From assembly GCA_045531405.1 (NCBI GenBank), contig JAZSDX010000076.1, forward strand, positions 1 through 64,000: a DNA stretch of 64,000 bases, read 5' to 3'. Numbering within the stretch: position 1 is the stretch's first letter; each line of letters starts with the position of its first letter. Of this stretch, positions 53,445 to 63,157 are shown piece by piece. Both the position numbers and the translations under genes were made by a program. Below the pieces are notes generated by a model, which ran no database searches, had not been told where the DNA came from, and was given only the letters and a program-made list of their open reading frames with translations. Source of the DNA: RGIG4079 sp045531405 (GTDB taxonomy: Bacteria > Bacteroidota > Bacteroidia > Bacteroidales > Muribaculaceae).

Positions 53445-55148
53445 ATGACTGAGATAAACGAAGTTGAAAATACCGAGAAGAAAGGGCTTAACTTTGTTGA
53501 GCAATTAGTAATGGAGGATTTACAAGCCGGGAAGAATGAAGGACGACTAAATACCCGTTTCCCACCTGAACCAAATGGATATCTTCATATTGGACACGCA
53601 AAAGCTATTTGCATGGACTTCGGTATAGCCGAAAAATTTGGAGGAACATGCAATTTACGATTTGACGACACAAATCCAGTCAAAGAAGACGTAGAATATG
53701 TTGATTCTATCAGAGAAGACATTCATTGGTTAGGTTTTGACTGGGGAGATCGCGAATATTATGCATCTGATTATTTCCCTCAATTATACGATTTAGCCAT
53801 TCGTCTTATTAAAGAAGGAAAAGCATATGTAGATGATCAATCATCCGAAGAAATTGCATCACAGAAAGGCTCGCCCACGGTTCCTGGTATAGAAAGTCCA
53901 TATCGCAATCGTTCGGTAGAAGAAAATCTTGATTTATTCCAACGAATGAATGCTGGCGAATTTGAAGAAGGTAGCCGCGTACTTCGTGCAAAGATTGATA
54001 TGGCATCTTCAAATATGCATTTTCGTGATCCTATAATGTATCGCATTATTAAGCATCCTCATCATCGCACTGGCACAACATGGAAAGTGTATCCTATGTA
54101 TGATTTTGCTCATGGACAAAGTGACTACTTTGAAGGTGTTACACATTCAATTTGCACCTTGGAGTTTGTGCCTCACCGTCCGTTATACGAGTATTATGTA
54201 AAAGAACTTGCCGATGAAACTTATTGCCCACGACAAATAGAGTTTAATCGCTTGAATTTAACATATACAGTAATGAGCAAAAGGAAGCTGCTCCAATTAG
54301 TGCAAGAAGGTTTAGTCGCAGGATGGGATGATCCTCGTATGCCTACCATCTCGGGGATGCGTCGTCGCGGATATACACCTCAATCAATAAAGAATTTTAT
54401 ATCTACTATTGGATATACAAAATATGAAGCCTTAAACAGCATTTCATTGCTTGAACATGCTGTGAGAGAGGATTTGAATAAGACTTCTACTCGAGCTATG
54501 GCTGTGCTTAATCCGGTAAAATTGGTAATAACCAACTATCCCGATGGCGAATGTGAAATGGTAGAAATGGAAAATAATCCTGAAAATCCTAATGGTGGAA
54601 CACACCAAATGCCATTCTCTCGTGAGATTTACATTGAGCGTGAAGACTTTATGGAAAATCCTCCTAAGAAATTTTTCCGTCTCGCTCCTGATGGAGAAGT
54701 GCGTCTTAAAGGTGCATACATTATAAAATGTACAGGAGTGAAGAAAGATGCCGAAGGTAATATTGAAGAGATTTATTGTACGTATGATCCAAATACTCGT
54801 AGTGGATTGCCCGGAAGTGCTCGTAAGGTAAAAGGAACTTTGCATTGGGTTTCTGCACAACATGCAATAGATGCAACAGTGCGTTTATATGACCGTCTTT
54901 TTGAAGTGGAAAATCCGGCAGCTGAAACAGAACGTGATTTTCGTGATATGCTCAACCCTAATTCTCTTAAAGTTATTGAAGGTGTTAAAGTGGAGCCATT
55001 TATTGCTGAAAATGCATATCAATGGCATAAATTCCAATTTCAACGTATTGGATATTTTACTCCTGATTATGACTCAACTTCCGAAAAACTAATTTTTAAT
55101 CGCACAATTGCCCTTAAAGATAGTTGGGAAAAAACTCAAAAAAAATAA
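53445..55148 (+). CDS. glnS: Glutaminyl-tRNA synthetase GlnS
   Basis: A 567-residue class I synthetase with RFPPEPNGYLHIGHAKAI (HIGH at 48-51) and the KMSKS-like VMSKRKL. A beta-barrel anticodon-binding C-terminus of normal length follows. Presence of GlnRS means Gln-tRNA is made directly rather than only through an amidotransferase. Its own promoter and a bidirectional terminator make it monocistronic. Its tRNA substrate tRNA-Gln(CTG) is encoded 4 kb upstream. Confidence 0.97.
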   Translation: MTEINEVENTEKKGLNFVEQLVMEDLQAGKNEGRLNTRFPPEPNGYLHIGHAKAICMDFGIAEKFGGTCNLRFDDTNPVKEDVEYVDSIREDIHWLGFDWGDREYYASDYFPQLYDLAIRLIKEGKAYVDDQSSEEIASQKGSPTVPGIESPYRNRSVEENLDLFQRMNAGEFEEGSRVLRAKIDMASSNMHFRDPIMYRIIKHPHHRTGTTWKVYPMYDFAHGQSDYFEGVTHSICTLEFVPHRPLYEYYVKELADETYCPRQIEFNRLNLTYTVMSKRKLLQLVQEGLVAGWDDPRMPTISGMRRRGYTPQSIKNFISTIGYTKYEALNSISLLEHAVREDLNKTSTRAMAVLNPVKLVITNYPDGECEMVEMENNPENPNGGTHQMPFSREIYIEREDFMENPPKKFFRLAPDGEVRLKGAYIIKCTGVKKDAEGNIEEIYCTYDPNTRSGLPGSARKVKGTLHWVSAQHAIDATVRLYDRLFEVENPAAETERDFRDMLNPNSLKVIEGVKVEPFIAENAYQWHKFQFQRIGYFTPDYDSTSEKLIFNRTIALKDSWEKTQKK

Positions 55149-55181
55149 GCATTGCTTATTCCTTTTTACATCATTGCCACA

Positions 55182-55210
55182 AAAAACAGCGATTAATAAT
55201 CGCTGTTTTT
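55182..55210. terminator. Bidirectional terminator between glnS and the MBL gene
   Basis: AAAAACAGCGATTA (55182-55195) and TAATCGCTGTTTTT (55197-55210) are exact complements with T-runs on both strands, between two convergent genes. Confidence 0.92.
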
Positions 55211-55223
55211 ATTTACTAATATT

Positions 55224-55862
55224 TCACAAAAAAGGATTCTTTTCTTTCTCATCTCCAATTGTAGTTTCCGATCCATGTCCTGGATAAACCACTGTTTCAT
55301 TTGGCAAAGAAAGTAATTTATCATTTATTGCTTCAATTAATTGCACATAATCCCCACCTGGCAAATCTGTTCGTCCAATACTTGAATTAAATAAAACATC
55401 TCCCGAAATTATAAATGAAGATTCTGATGCATACAACACTATGCTCCCTGGTGAATGCCCTGGGACATGCAATACTTTAATTGTTTCGCATCCTAATCTT
55501 AAGTCATCCCCATCTTTTAAATTTTTGCCTATTTTTAGATCTTCAATCGAAATGGGCAAACCAAACATTTTAGCTTGTTCCATCAACCGTTCTGCTAAAA
55601 ATTGATCCGCAATATTACATTCAAGCATCAGTTCATAGTTTTGCCTCATGTAACCAATACCAAATGAATGATCAATATGCATGTGCGTATTAACAAGATG
55701 CGTCAATCTTAGTTTATTATTATTAATAAAGTCATCAATGATTTTACATTCTTTATCATCAATCATTCCAGGATCAACAATTATCGCGTCTTTACTTATA
55801 TCGTCCCATAAAATATAAGTATTCACACCAAACATATTAAACGTAAATCGACAAACCTTCAT
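55224..55862 (-). CDS. Metallo-beta-lactamase-fold hydrolase (glyoxalase II-like)
   Basis: A 212-residue protein with THMHIDH at 59-65, the HxHxDH zinc motif, then HVPGHSPGSIV, SGDVLFNSSIGRTDLPGG and VYPGHGSETTIG. The order and spacing match the small hydroxyacylglutathione-hydrolase-like family common in Bacteroidetes. The substrate is unknown because glutathione is not usual in this group. It is 11 bp after rsmG in one transcript. Confidence 0.9.
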   Translation of the reverse strand: MKVCRFTFNMFGVNTYILWDDISKDAIIVDPGMIDDKECKIIDDFINNNKLRLTHLVNTHMHIDHSFGIGYMRQNYELMLECNIADQFLAERLMEQAKMFGLPISIEDLKIGKNLKDGDDLRLGCETIKVLHVPGHSPGSIVLYASESSFIISGDVLFNSSIGRTDLPGGDYVQLIEAINDKLLSLPNETVVYPGHGSETTIGDEKEKNPFL

Positions 55863-55873
55863 CTCGCAATCAT

Positions 55874-56497
55874 TTACATCGGTACATAAATAATTTTTTT
55901 AGTCTCAAAAAATGATTCATTAAAGAATTCTGTAATAGGGTAATCAATTATAGGATAATTAACCGCACTTAATTCGTCGTGTAAATCACCACCTTTTAAG
56001 CAAATCAAACCATTCTGGTATTTGTTTTTACTTCTTGTTTCTACATTTTTACGAATTAATGGAAGCAACTCATCCAACCTCATTACCGCTCGGCTAACAA
56101 CAAAGTCATATTTCATCCGACACTCTCCAATATCCCCATGTTGAAATGTAACATTTGTTAAGTTTAATTCCTCGGCAATAGATCTTGCTACATTTATCTT
56201 TTTCCCTATTCGATCAATAAGATGAAACTTACACTTGGGGAACATTGTGGCAAGAGGAATTCCCGGGAAACCTCCTCCGGTACCCATATCTAAAAAAGTA
56301 GTTCCGTCAATCGGCTCCATAAATTTTGCGATTGACAATGAATGCAATATATGATTCATATATAGATTTTCGATATCCTTGCGCGAAATTACATTAATTT
56401 TAGCATTCCACTCTGGATATAACTTCCCCATTAGTTCAAATTGTTTTATTTGAATATTCGAAATATTCGGGAAATATTTCAACACTGAATTATTCAT
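55874..56497 (-). CDS. rsmG: 16S rRNA (guanine527-N7)-methyltransferase RsmG
   Basis: A 207-residue SAM-dependent enzyme. NVISRKDIENLYMNHILHSL (typical of GidB/RsmG), FLDMGTGGGFPGIPLA for the cofactor, and SRAVMRLDELL are visible. It methylates G527 in the 530 loop of 16S rRNA. It is first of the two-gene unit with the metallo-hydrolase, divergent from the CvfB-like gene. Confidence 0.96.
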   Translation of the reverse strand: MNNSVLKYFPNISNIQIKQFELMGKLYPEWNAKINVISRKDIENLYMNHILHSLSIAKFMEPIDGTTFLDMGTGGGFPGIPLATMFPKCKFHLIDRIGKKINVARSIAEELNLTNVTFQHGDIGECRMKYDFVVSRAVMRLDELLPLIRKNVETRSKNKYQNGLICLKGGDLHDELSAVNYPIIDYPITEFFNESFFETKKIIYVPM

Positions 56498-56639
56498 ATT
56501 TTCGCTCCATTTAATTGTGAATCAACATCTATATTTATATTTATTTATTAATTTATCAACATTTACTATTTTTATTTCCTTATTCTTAATGCATATTCAC
56601 TAAAATACTGTTATTTTGCACTACAAAAATAATACTTAT

Positions 56640-57476
56640 ATGTTGAAAATTGGAAAATTTAACATCCTTAAAGTCTCAAAAATTGTTGATTTTGGACTAT
56701 ATCTTGATGGAGGCAATAATATTGAGATTCTTTTACCATCAAAATATATCTCAGAAAATCCACAAATTGGTCAAGAACTAAATGTTTTTATTTATACTGA
56801 CTCCGAAGACCGATTAATCGCAACCACAGAAAATCCGTTAACACAAGTCGGAAAATTTGCATTTCTAAATGTTAAATCAGTAAATAAATTTGGAGCATTT
56901 TTAGACTGGGGACTAATTAAAGACCTTTTGGTTCCATTTAGCGAACAACGCACTCGCATGAAACAAGGAGGACGTTATCTTGTTTATACATATTTAGATG
57001 ATGCGACAAAACGAATTGTAGCTTCATCTAAACTTGATAAATTTCTTAGCAATACAATTCCATTATACACAAAAGGGGCTAAAGTACAATGTCTTATATA
57101 TGACGAAAATGATATCGGATACAAAGTCATAGTCGAAAATCTTCATAAAGGCATTATATATAAAAATCAAGTATTTCAAAATATAGGACTCGGAGATCAA
57201 ATATATGGATACATAAAACAAATTCGAGATGACAACAAAATAGATATCTCCATAAATGATGTTGCAGTAAATCGCATTGATGAATTAGCAAAACGATTTC
57301 TTAACTTTATATCTATAAATGGAGGAACTACCTCATTAGGGGATAAATCTTCTCCCGAAGAAATTAAAGCTATAATGTCTTGTAGCAAAAAGGATTTGAA
57401 AAAAGCGATTGGCTTATTATATAAACAACATCTTATTGACATCAATGAGGGAAAAATAATCATAATACAAAAATAA
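56640..57476 (+). CDS. S1-domain RNA-binding protein, CvfB/YitL family
   Basis: A 278-residue protein with tandem S1-like beta-barrels in the first three quarters (LKVSKIVDFGLYLDGG; VKSVNKFGAFLDWG; a third around QIYGYIKQIRDDNKIDISI). A C-terminal winged-helix-like part (SSPEEIKAIMSCSKKDLKKAIGLLYKQ) follows. CvfB influences virulence gene expression in staphylococci; here the role is unknown. The frame could start at a TTG at 56616, but ATG 56640 gives the family length. Confidence 0.86.
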   Translation: MLKIGKFNILKVSKIVDFGLYLDGGNNIEILLPSKYISENPQIGQELNVFIYTDSEDRLIATTENPLTQVGKFAFLNVKSVNKFGAFLDWGLIKDLLVPFSEQRTRMKQGGRYLVYTYLDDATKRIVASSKLDKFLSNTIPLYTKGAKVQCLIYDENDIGYKVIVENLHKGIIYKNQVFQNIGLGDQIYGYIKQIRDDNKIDISINDVAVNRIDELAKRFLNFISINGGTTSLGDKSSPEEIKAIMSCSKKDLKKAIGLLYKQHLIDINEGKIIIIQK

Positions 57477-57608
57477 ATTACTCAACTCCTAAAAATGAAT
57501 TCTTCAAACAAATTGCTATTTTTGCACTTGTTAGCTGAATCTACGGGATGTTGAATCACATAAAATATTTTCTTTTGCATTTATAACGTAAATTTGAAAT
57601 ATTTTTAG

Positions 57609-57616
57609 CATCTTTG
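57609..57616 (+). promoter_or_regulatory. Probable -7 element for the lpxD-lpxC/fabZ-lpxA operon
   Basis: CATCTTTG, one base off TAnnTTTG, 26 bp before the lpxD ATG. The -33 spacing is poor. Confidence 0.35.
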
Positions 57617-57642
57617 TAAATTAAAATATAACTTATTTATTT

Positions 57643-58665
57643 ATGGAGTTTACAGCCAATCAAATCGCATCACTTGTCAACGGCATAGTTATTGGCGATG
57701 GCAATGTCAAGGTTAAAACATTTGCAAAAATTGAAGAGGGTCAACCTGGAGCTATATCTTTTTTAGCTAATCCTAAATATACTCAATATCTATACGAAAC
57801 AAAAGCATCTATTGTATTAGTTAAATCAGATTTTACACCAGAAAAAGAAATAACTACAACATTAATTAAGGTTGAAGACCCATATGCTACATTGGCGATG
57901 TTACTTGATATGGTTTCTAAATTAATGAATCCACAACCATCAGGCATTGAACAACCTTGTTTTATATCTCCCAGCATTATTATTCCGGAAGATATATATA
58001 TTGGAGCTTTTGCATATATTGGCAATGGTGTTAATTTAGGGAAAGGAGTTAAAATATATCCTCAAGCCTATATTGGCAATAATGTAACGATAGGTGAGGG
58101 ATCTATTATTTACTCTGGAGCAAAAATATACCCTGGTTGCCAAATCGGTAATAATTGTGTCATTCATGCCGGAGCAGTTATAGGAGCAGATGGCTTTGGC
58201 TTTGCCCCTACCGCAAATGGATATAACAAAATTCCTCAAATTGGCAATGTTATAATCGAAGATAACGTAGAAATTGGAGCTAACACCACTATCGATAGAG
58301 CAACAATGGGAAGCACTCGCATAATGGAGGGTGTAAAACTTGACAATCTCATTCAAATCGCACACAATGTTGAAATTGGGGAACATACTGTAATGGCCGC
58401 ACAAGCAGGTGTTGCCGGTTCCGCAAAAGTAGGGAATTGGTGTATGATTGGTGGTCAAGTAGGAATAGCTGGTCACATAACAATAAGCGACAAAGTAAAT
58501 ATTGGAGCTCAATCTGGCATTCATTCAAACGTAAAATCAGGAAGCCGCCTAATGGGCTATCCTGCAACTGACGCAAAAGATTTCATGCGCCAATCTGTAT
58601 ATATAAAGAATTTGAGTAGCTTAAATGCTCGAGTAACAGAAATTGAGAATAAATTAAAAGATTAA
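57643..58665 (+). CDS. lpxD: UDP-3-O-(3-hydroxyacyl)glucosamine N-acyltransferase LpxD
   Basis: A 340-residue left-handed beta-helix acyltransferase with an N-terminal uridine-binding domain (MEFTANQIASLVNG) and many hexapeptide repeats. The loop CVIHAGAVIGADGFGFAP contains the active-site region. It adds the second acyl chain in lipid A synthesis. lpxC/fabZ starts 3 bp downstream and lpxA follows. Confidence 0.96.
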   Translation: MEFTANQIASLVNGIVIGDGNVKVKTFAKIEEGQPGAISFLANPKYTQYLYETKASIVLVKSDFTPEKEITTTLIKVEDPYATLAMLLDMVSKLMNPQPSGIEQPCFISPSIIIPEDIYIGAFAYIGNGVNLGKGVKIYPQAYIGNNVTIGEGSIIYSGAKIYPGCQIGNNCVIHAGAVIGADGFGFAPTANGYNKIPQIGNVIIEDNVEIGANTTIDRATMGSTRIMEGVKLDNLIQIAHNVEIGEHTVMAAQAGVAGSAKVGNWCMIGGQVGIAGHITISDKVNIGAQSGIHSNVKSGSRLMGYPATDAKDFMRQSVYIKNLSSLNARVTEIENKLKD

Positions 58666-58668
58666 CAT

Positions 58669-60051
58669 ATGAAACAATTAACATTAAATAGTTCATTTAG
58701 CGTAAAAGGAAAAGGGCTTCACACCGGTTTAGATATTGAAGCGACTTTTTATCCTGCTCCAGAAAATTATGGGTATAAATTCCAACGAATTGATTTAGAT
58801 GGAGAACCTATTATTGACGCATTAGCTGAATATGTAACAGCAACTACACGAGGCACTGTAATTAGTCGTGGAGATGTTTCAGTCAGTACAATTGAACATG
58901 CAATGGCTGCATTATATGCCGCTGGAATTGATAATTGTTTAATCAAATTAAATGCCCCTGAAATGCCGATTCTCGATGGTAGTGCATCTGAATATTGCGC
59001 AAAAATCAACGAAGTAGGTATAATTGAGCAAAAAGCAGAAAAAGACTATTACATAGTAAAACAAAAAATTGAAGTTAGAGATGATACAACAGGTGCTTCA
59101 ATTGTAGTTCTTCCCGATGAAGACTTTAGTATTGATACTATGGTTGCATTTGATTCTCCTGTATTAACAAATCAATTTGCATCACTTGATCGCTTATCTG
59201 ATTTCGCATCTGAGATTAGTTCAAGTCGAACCTTTGTTTTTGTCAGAGAGATTGAACCTCTAGTAAAAGGAAATCTAATTAAGGGTGGAGATCTCGATAA
59301 TGCTATTGTTATCTACGATTCCGAGCTTCCTCAGAGTGAACTTGATAGGATTGCAGATCTCATGAATGTTCCTCGCAAAAACGTTTCTGAATTTGGTTAT
59401 ATTAATAATAAGCCGCTTACATCTGAAAATGAACCAGCCCGTCACAAATTAATGGATGTACTTGGTGATATTTCATTAATTGGTCGCCCATTAAAAGGTA
59501 AAATTTTAGCAACACGTCCTGGACACTCTATTAATACCACATTTGCAAAAAAAATACGACAAGAGATTAAACGCCAAGATATACAAGCTCCGGTTTATAA
59601 TCCTTCTATTGCACCAATACTAGACAACAATCAGATTAGAGCATTACTTCCTCATCGTTATCCATTCCTTCTTGTTGACAAAATTATTGAAAAAGGGGAT
59701 AATCATATTGTTGGAGTGAAAAATGTAACAACAAACGAACCATTCTTCCAAGGGCATTTCCCTCAAGAACCAGTTATGCCTGGAGTTTTATTAGTAGAAG
59801 CAATGGCTCAAACCGGTGGGCTTCTTGTGTTAGGAACAGTCGATGAACCAGAAAGATATTCTACTTATTTCATGAAAATTGATAATGTAAAGTTTCGTCA
59901 AAAAGTAGTCCCTGGAGATACTTTAATTTTTCATGTATCTTTTATGACTGAACTTCGTCGTGGATGTGCAGTTATGAAAGGCTACGCATTTGTCGGAGAA
60001 AAAATCGTTACTGAATGTGAGTTTATGGCACAAATAATAAAAAACAAATAA
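58669..60051 (+). CDS. lpxC/fabZ: Fused LpxC deacetylase and FabZ dehydratase
   Basis: A 460-residue two-domain protein. Residues 1 to about 310 are LpxC with zinc ligands His77 (TIEHAMAAL), His259 and Asp263 (RHKLMD), and the catalytic His286 (GHSINT). Residues about 315-460 are the FabZ hot-dog domain with His363 (QGHFP) and Glu377 (LLVEAMAQ). LpxC removes the acetyl group from the lipid A precursor; FabZ dehydrates 3-hydroxyacyl-ACP. Both use 3-hydroxyacyl-ACP metabolism, so fusion may balance lipid A and fatty acids. Such fusion is established for Bacteroidetes. Confidence 0.97.
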   Translation: MKQLTLNSSFSVKGKGLHTGLDIEATFYPAPENYGYKFQRIDLDGEPIIDALAEYVTATTRGTVISRGDVSVSTIEHAMAALYAAGIDNCLIKLNAPEMPILDGSASEYCAKINEVGIIEQKAEKDYYIVKQKIEVRDDTTGASIVVLPDEDFSIDTMVAFDSPVLTNQFASLDRLSDFASEISSSRTFVFVREIEPLVKGNLIKGGDLDNAIVIYDSELPQSELDRIADLMNVPRKNVSEFGYINNKPLTSENEPARHKLMDVLGDISLIGRPLKGKILATRPGHSINTTFAKKIRQEIKRQDIQAPVYNPSIAPILDNNQIRALLPHRYPFLLVDKIIEKGDNHIVGVKNVTTNEPFFQGHFPQEPVMPGVLLVEAMAQTGGLLVLGTVDEPERYSTYFMKIDNVKFRQKVVPGDTLIFHVSFMTELRRGCAVMKGYAFVGEKIVTECEFMAQIIKNK

Positions 60052-60061
60052 CAAAACTATT

Positions 60062-60838
60062 ATGAAACAACCATTAGCATATATACATCCGGGAGCAAAG
60101 ATTGCACCAAGTGTTGTAATTGACCCTTTTGTTACAATTGAAAACAATGTAGAAATTGGAGAGGGGACAAGCATTGGAAGTAATGTTACAATTATGGAAG
60201 GCGCTCGTATTGGAAAAAATTGCACAATATTCCCTGGAGCTGTAATTTCTGGCATACCTCAAGATCTAAAGTTCCAAGGTGAAGAGACTCTTGCAATTAT
60301 TGGAGATAATACGACAATTCGCGAGTGCGTAACTATCAATAGAGGTACAGTTGCAAAAGGCAAAACAGTTGTAGGCAACAACTGTTTGATTATGGCTTAT
60401 TCGCATGTTGCCCACGATAGCATCGTCGGCAATAATGTTATAATCTCTAACGCAACACAAATTGCAGGAGAAGTCATTATTGACGATTTTGCCGTAATTG
60501 GTGGAGGTTCATTAATCCACCAATTTAGCCATATCGGACCTCATGTTATGATTCAAGGTGGCGCCTTAGTTAACAAGGATATCCCCCCATTCGTAAAAGC
60601 TGCACGCGAACCAATTTCATACACTGGTGTTAACTCAATTGGGCTTCGCCGTCGCAATTTCACAAATGAACAAATTCGTGAAATCCAAGAGATATATAGA
60701 TATTTATATCTATCTCAGTTAAATGTTAGTGATGCAATCGAGCGCATTGAGACTGAACTTCCTGCTACTAAAGAACGAGACGAAATCATTCTTTTTGTTC
60801 GCAATTCAAAACGTGGTATCATAAGAGGGTATGTATAA
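60062..60838 (+). CDS. lpxA: UDP-N-acetylglucosamine O-acyltransferase LpxA
   Basis: A 258-residue left-handed beta-helix enzyme with hexapeptide repeats from residue 8 onward. The catalytic-histidine region AYSHVAHDSIVG and the HQFSHIG loop are present, followed by a helical C-terminus. It performs the first step of lipid A synthesis. It lies 10 bp after lpxC/fabZ and ends at a strong bidirectional terminator. Confidence 0.96.
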   Translation: MKQPLAYIHPGAKIAPSVVIDPFVTIENNVEIGEGTSIGSNVTIMEGARIGKNCTIFPGAVISGIPQDLKFQGEETLAIIGDNTTIRECVTINRGTVAKGKTVVGNNCLIMAYSHVAHDSIVGNNVIISNATQIAGEVIIDDFAVIGGGSLIHQFSHIGPHVMIQGGALVNKDIPPFVKAAREPISYTGVNSIGLRRRNFTNEQIREIQEIYRYLYLSQLNVSDAIERIETELPATKERDEIILFVRNSKRGIIRGYV

Positions 60839-60855
60839 TATCATTATCATATAAT

Positions 60856-60885
60856 AAAAAAACCGTGATGTTTCACGGTTTTTTT
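60856..60885. terminator. Bidirectional terminator between lpxA and DUF3127
   Basis: AAAAAAACCGTGA (60856-60868) pairs exactly with TCACGGTTTTTTT (60873-60885) around a 4-nt loop, serving both convergent genes. Confidence 0.95.
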
Positions 60886-60896
60886 ATTTCTAATTT

Positions 60897-61274
60897 TTAG
60901 AATGGGAGATCATCATTTTCATCTCCTCCAATAGCCACAGAAGAAACATCTCCAACAACTGGAGGAGGTGTCGGTATTGTTTCTGCGCCATATCCAACAG
61001 AAGTCACATCAGCCTTTTCAGCTTTCCAACCTCTAATACTTGTGAACCACCGACCATTATATTCGCGACTTTCAATATCAAAACTAAGTTTAATGGTATC
61101 ACCTACTGACAAGGGATATTGATCCGCACGCTCTCCAAAAAAATCAAAATGCACTTTTTTAGGATATTGCTCTTGTGTTTCTAACACATATTCTCTTTTT
61201 TTCCATGCATTTCCAGCCTTAGAAGTTCCAGTCATTTCTGGTAATGCTAAAATAATTTTTCCTGTTATTTCCAT
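60897..61274 (-). CDS. DUF3127 OB-fold protein with SSB-like acidic tail
   Basis: A 125-residue protein. Strand pattern and aromatic/basic residues in the first 85 positions (MEITGKIILALPEM ... SREYNGRWFTSIRGW) fit a small OB fold of the DUF3127 family. A Pro/Gly-rich linker follows, and the last eight residues, DENDDLPF, resemble the C-terminal DDIPF tail by which SSB recruits repair proteins. It has no promoter match seen and stands alone. A role in single-stranded DNA binding is inferred from this resemblance; nucleic-acid binding residues are not proven. Confidence 0.8.
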   Translation of the reverse strand: MEITGKIILALPEMTGTSKAGNAWKKREYVLETQEQYPKKVHFDFFGERADQYPLSVGDTIKLSFDIESREYNGRWFTSIRGWKAEKADVTSVGYGAETIPTPPPVVGDVSSVAIGGDENDDLPF

Positions 61275-61329
61275 TATATTATTGATTAATTTCTACAAAA
61301 TTAAAAAATGATTTTTATCTTGACAATTT

Positions 61330-63027
61330 TTAGCGAATAAACTTATCTACACTAATTGAGCCATCTTCATATATTTTTTTCACAATATAAACTCCATTAG
61401 GCAAAGATTCGCATAATATCGTTGCTTCTTGACCATATATTGACTGATAAATCACACAAACTCCTGTAGTTGAATATACTTCAACTCTATTAATCGATTT
61501 ATATCCTGAAATATAAATTATATCATTCGCATAATAAAATTTTGAGTCTATTTTATTGTTTTCTTCTAAACCTGCATTTTCTGAGATTACAGGTTCACTC
61601 TCGTAATAATTTTTATCAAATGTTGTTACTGCAAATCTTAGACCGGCATCATCTGAGTCATATATAAATTCTGTGTCAGTAACAATATGCGCCACTACTT
61701 GTTGTGGGTCTTCTAAATCCACCGAACTTCCATCGCTCAAATATATTGAATAATATTTAATTGGAGTATCAACTACATCCAGTATTGGCTCTTCCCACTT
61801 AATAAAATATTGTCCGTTTACATATTCTTGTGTCACATTTAATGGTGCATTTGGCTTGGTTATGCCATTATAGTCCATCGGAGCAATATGTGCAGGATAT
61901 TTGAAATAGTTATTTTGTAATTCGTCGTATAAATCTGCAATTTTACTTTGAGATTCATCTATTACATGGTCGGTTCTGAAAAAACACACACCAGATGTAC
62001 CTTCTTGTTTTCTAATTTTTTCTATTTGATCTGTTACCACTGAAACGTCCCAATCATTTGAGCCATCAACCATTTTATATGGAGCAAGACCAATTACCAA
62101 TTGACGTCCGGCACAATTTGTTACCCATGTTGACATATTGGGAGAGAAACCATAATTTTCGTTCCAATACATCTGAGGTATAAGCAAGTCATGATTACCC
62201 GATTGCATCCATTGGCACGCATCTTGATACACACTTCCATATGCTGTCATATTGCTATATCCCATAACATTTTTATATGTTCCGATTGGAGCTGCGCCGA
62301 CTTTAATATCTGGATTGATACTTTTTGCCATTTCATAAAATTCAGCGATAAATGTGTTAATGTTCTGACGTCGCCAATCATCTTTAGGTAGCCCTTCAGG
62401 ATTATATGTTGCGTATGAATCAGCATCATCAAAATCAGAACCAGGATATCGTGTATAATCGAAGTTCACACCATCGTAATCATAGTTTGAAATTAATTCA
62501 CGATATACGTCTAAAAGATATTCACGAGTTTCAGGCAATCCGGGGTCTAAATAATATGCACCATTATATTCTACACATAATTCAGGATTTGTTGTAATAG
62601 GGTGTTTAACTTTATTGTTTTTATATTTGTTTGCATCAGATGTTGTGCCAATGCGATAGGGAACAATCCATGCATGACATTCCATATTTCTTTTATGACA
62701 CTCCTCGATAACAAATTCACTAACATCATAACTTAAACCTTTTGAGCCATCACCGGTAACATATCTATAAGCTGGTTGCATTGTAGATTCCCACAACACG
62801 TCACCTTTTACTTGCGCTTGAAATATGATAGTATTGAAATTTGCATCGGCTAATTTATCGAGAATCTCACAAAGATTTTCTTTTTGAGTAGCAACATCAT
62901 ATTCTCCTTTGGGCCAATCCGAACCACTATTCGTCGTTAACCACACAGCTCTTATTTCTTGTTTAGGTTGTGCATACATACACACCAATGAAATAATATA
63001 TACAACTATTAATAAAATGCGTTTCAT
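61330..63027 (-). CDS. Secreted GHL10-family glycoside hydrolase-like protein
   Basis: A 565-residue protein with a Sec signal peptide (about 1-19). A TIM-barrel GHL10/DUF187 domain begins KQEIRAVWLTTNSGSDWPKG and includes FDYTRYPGSDF and QMYWNENYGFSP. A C-terminal Ig-like stretch (PNAPLNVTQEYVNGQYFIKWEEP) and a terminal tail (LPNGVYIVKK) resembling a type IX sorting or anchoring domain follow. Related YngK-type enzymes act on glycans or peptidoglycan; the substrate here is unknown. A TAACTTCG/TTTG promoter pair lies upstream. Confidence 0.88.
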   Translation of the reverse strand: MKRILLIVVYIISLVCMYAQPKQEIRAVWLTTNSGSDWPKGEYDVATQKENLCEILDKLADANFNTIIFQAQVKGDVLWESTMQPAYRYVTGDGSKGLSYDVSEFVIEECHKRNMECHAWIVPYRIGTTSDANKYKNNKVKHPITTNPELCVEYNGAYYLDPGLPETREYLLDVYRELISNYDYDGVNFDYTRYPGSDFDDADSYATYNPEGLPKDDWRRQNINTFIAEFYEMAKSINPDIKVGAAPIGTYKNVMGYSNMTAYGSVYQDACQWMQSGNHDLLIPQMYWNENYGFSPNMSTWVTNCAGRQLVIGLAPYKMVDGSNDWDVSVVTDQIEKIRKQEGTSGVCFFRTDHVIDESQSKIADLYDELQNNYFKYPAHIAPMDYNGITKPNAPLNVTQEYVNGQYFIKWEEPILDVVDTPIKYYSIYLSDGSSVDLEDPQQVVAHIVTDTEFIYDSDDAGLRFAVTTFDKNYYESEPVISENAGLEENNKIDSKFYYANDIIYISGYKSINRVEVYSTTGVCVIYQSIYGQEATILCESLPNGVYIVKKIYEDGSISVDKFIR

Positions 63028-63048
63028 ATCCTTTATTTTTATAATATG

Positions 63049-63080
63049 CGAAGTTAATGAATAATCCTAAACCCAACAAA
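63049..63080 (-). promoter_or_regulatory. Promoter of the GHL10 gene
   Basis: On the minus strand TTTG (63080-63077), 20 bp, TAACTTCG (63056-63049), one mismatch to TAnnTTTG; good spacing and 21 bp before the ATG. Confidence 0.5.
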
Positions 63081-63099
63081 TTTTTCCACATGTTAATCA

Positions 63100-63129
63100 T
63101 TGTAAATTAACCAACTATTGCTATCTTTG
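63100..63129 (+). promoter_or_regulatory. Promoter of the DUF695-like gene
   Basis: TTG (63100-63102), 19 bp, TATCTTTG (63122-63129), followed by the ATG at 63158. The -7 element is exact. Confidence 0.55.
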
Positions 63130-63157
63130 GCAATAATAATTAAAACATTAAAATAAC

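Noticed and set aside
54444..54863. Minus-strand open frames inside glnS (up to 139 codons)
   Set aside because: Shadows of the glnS reading frame without start context or family features.
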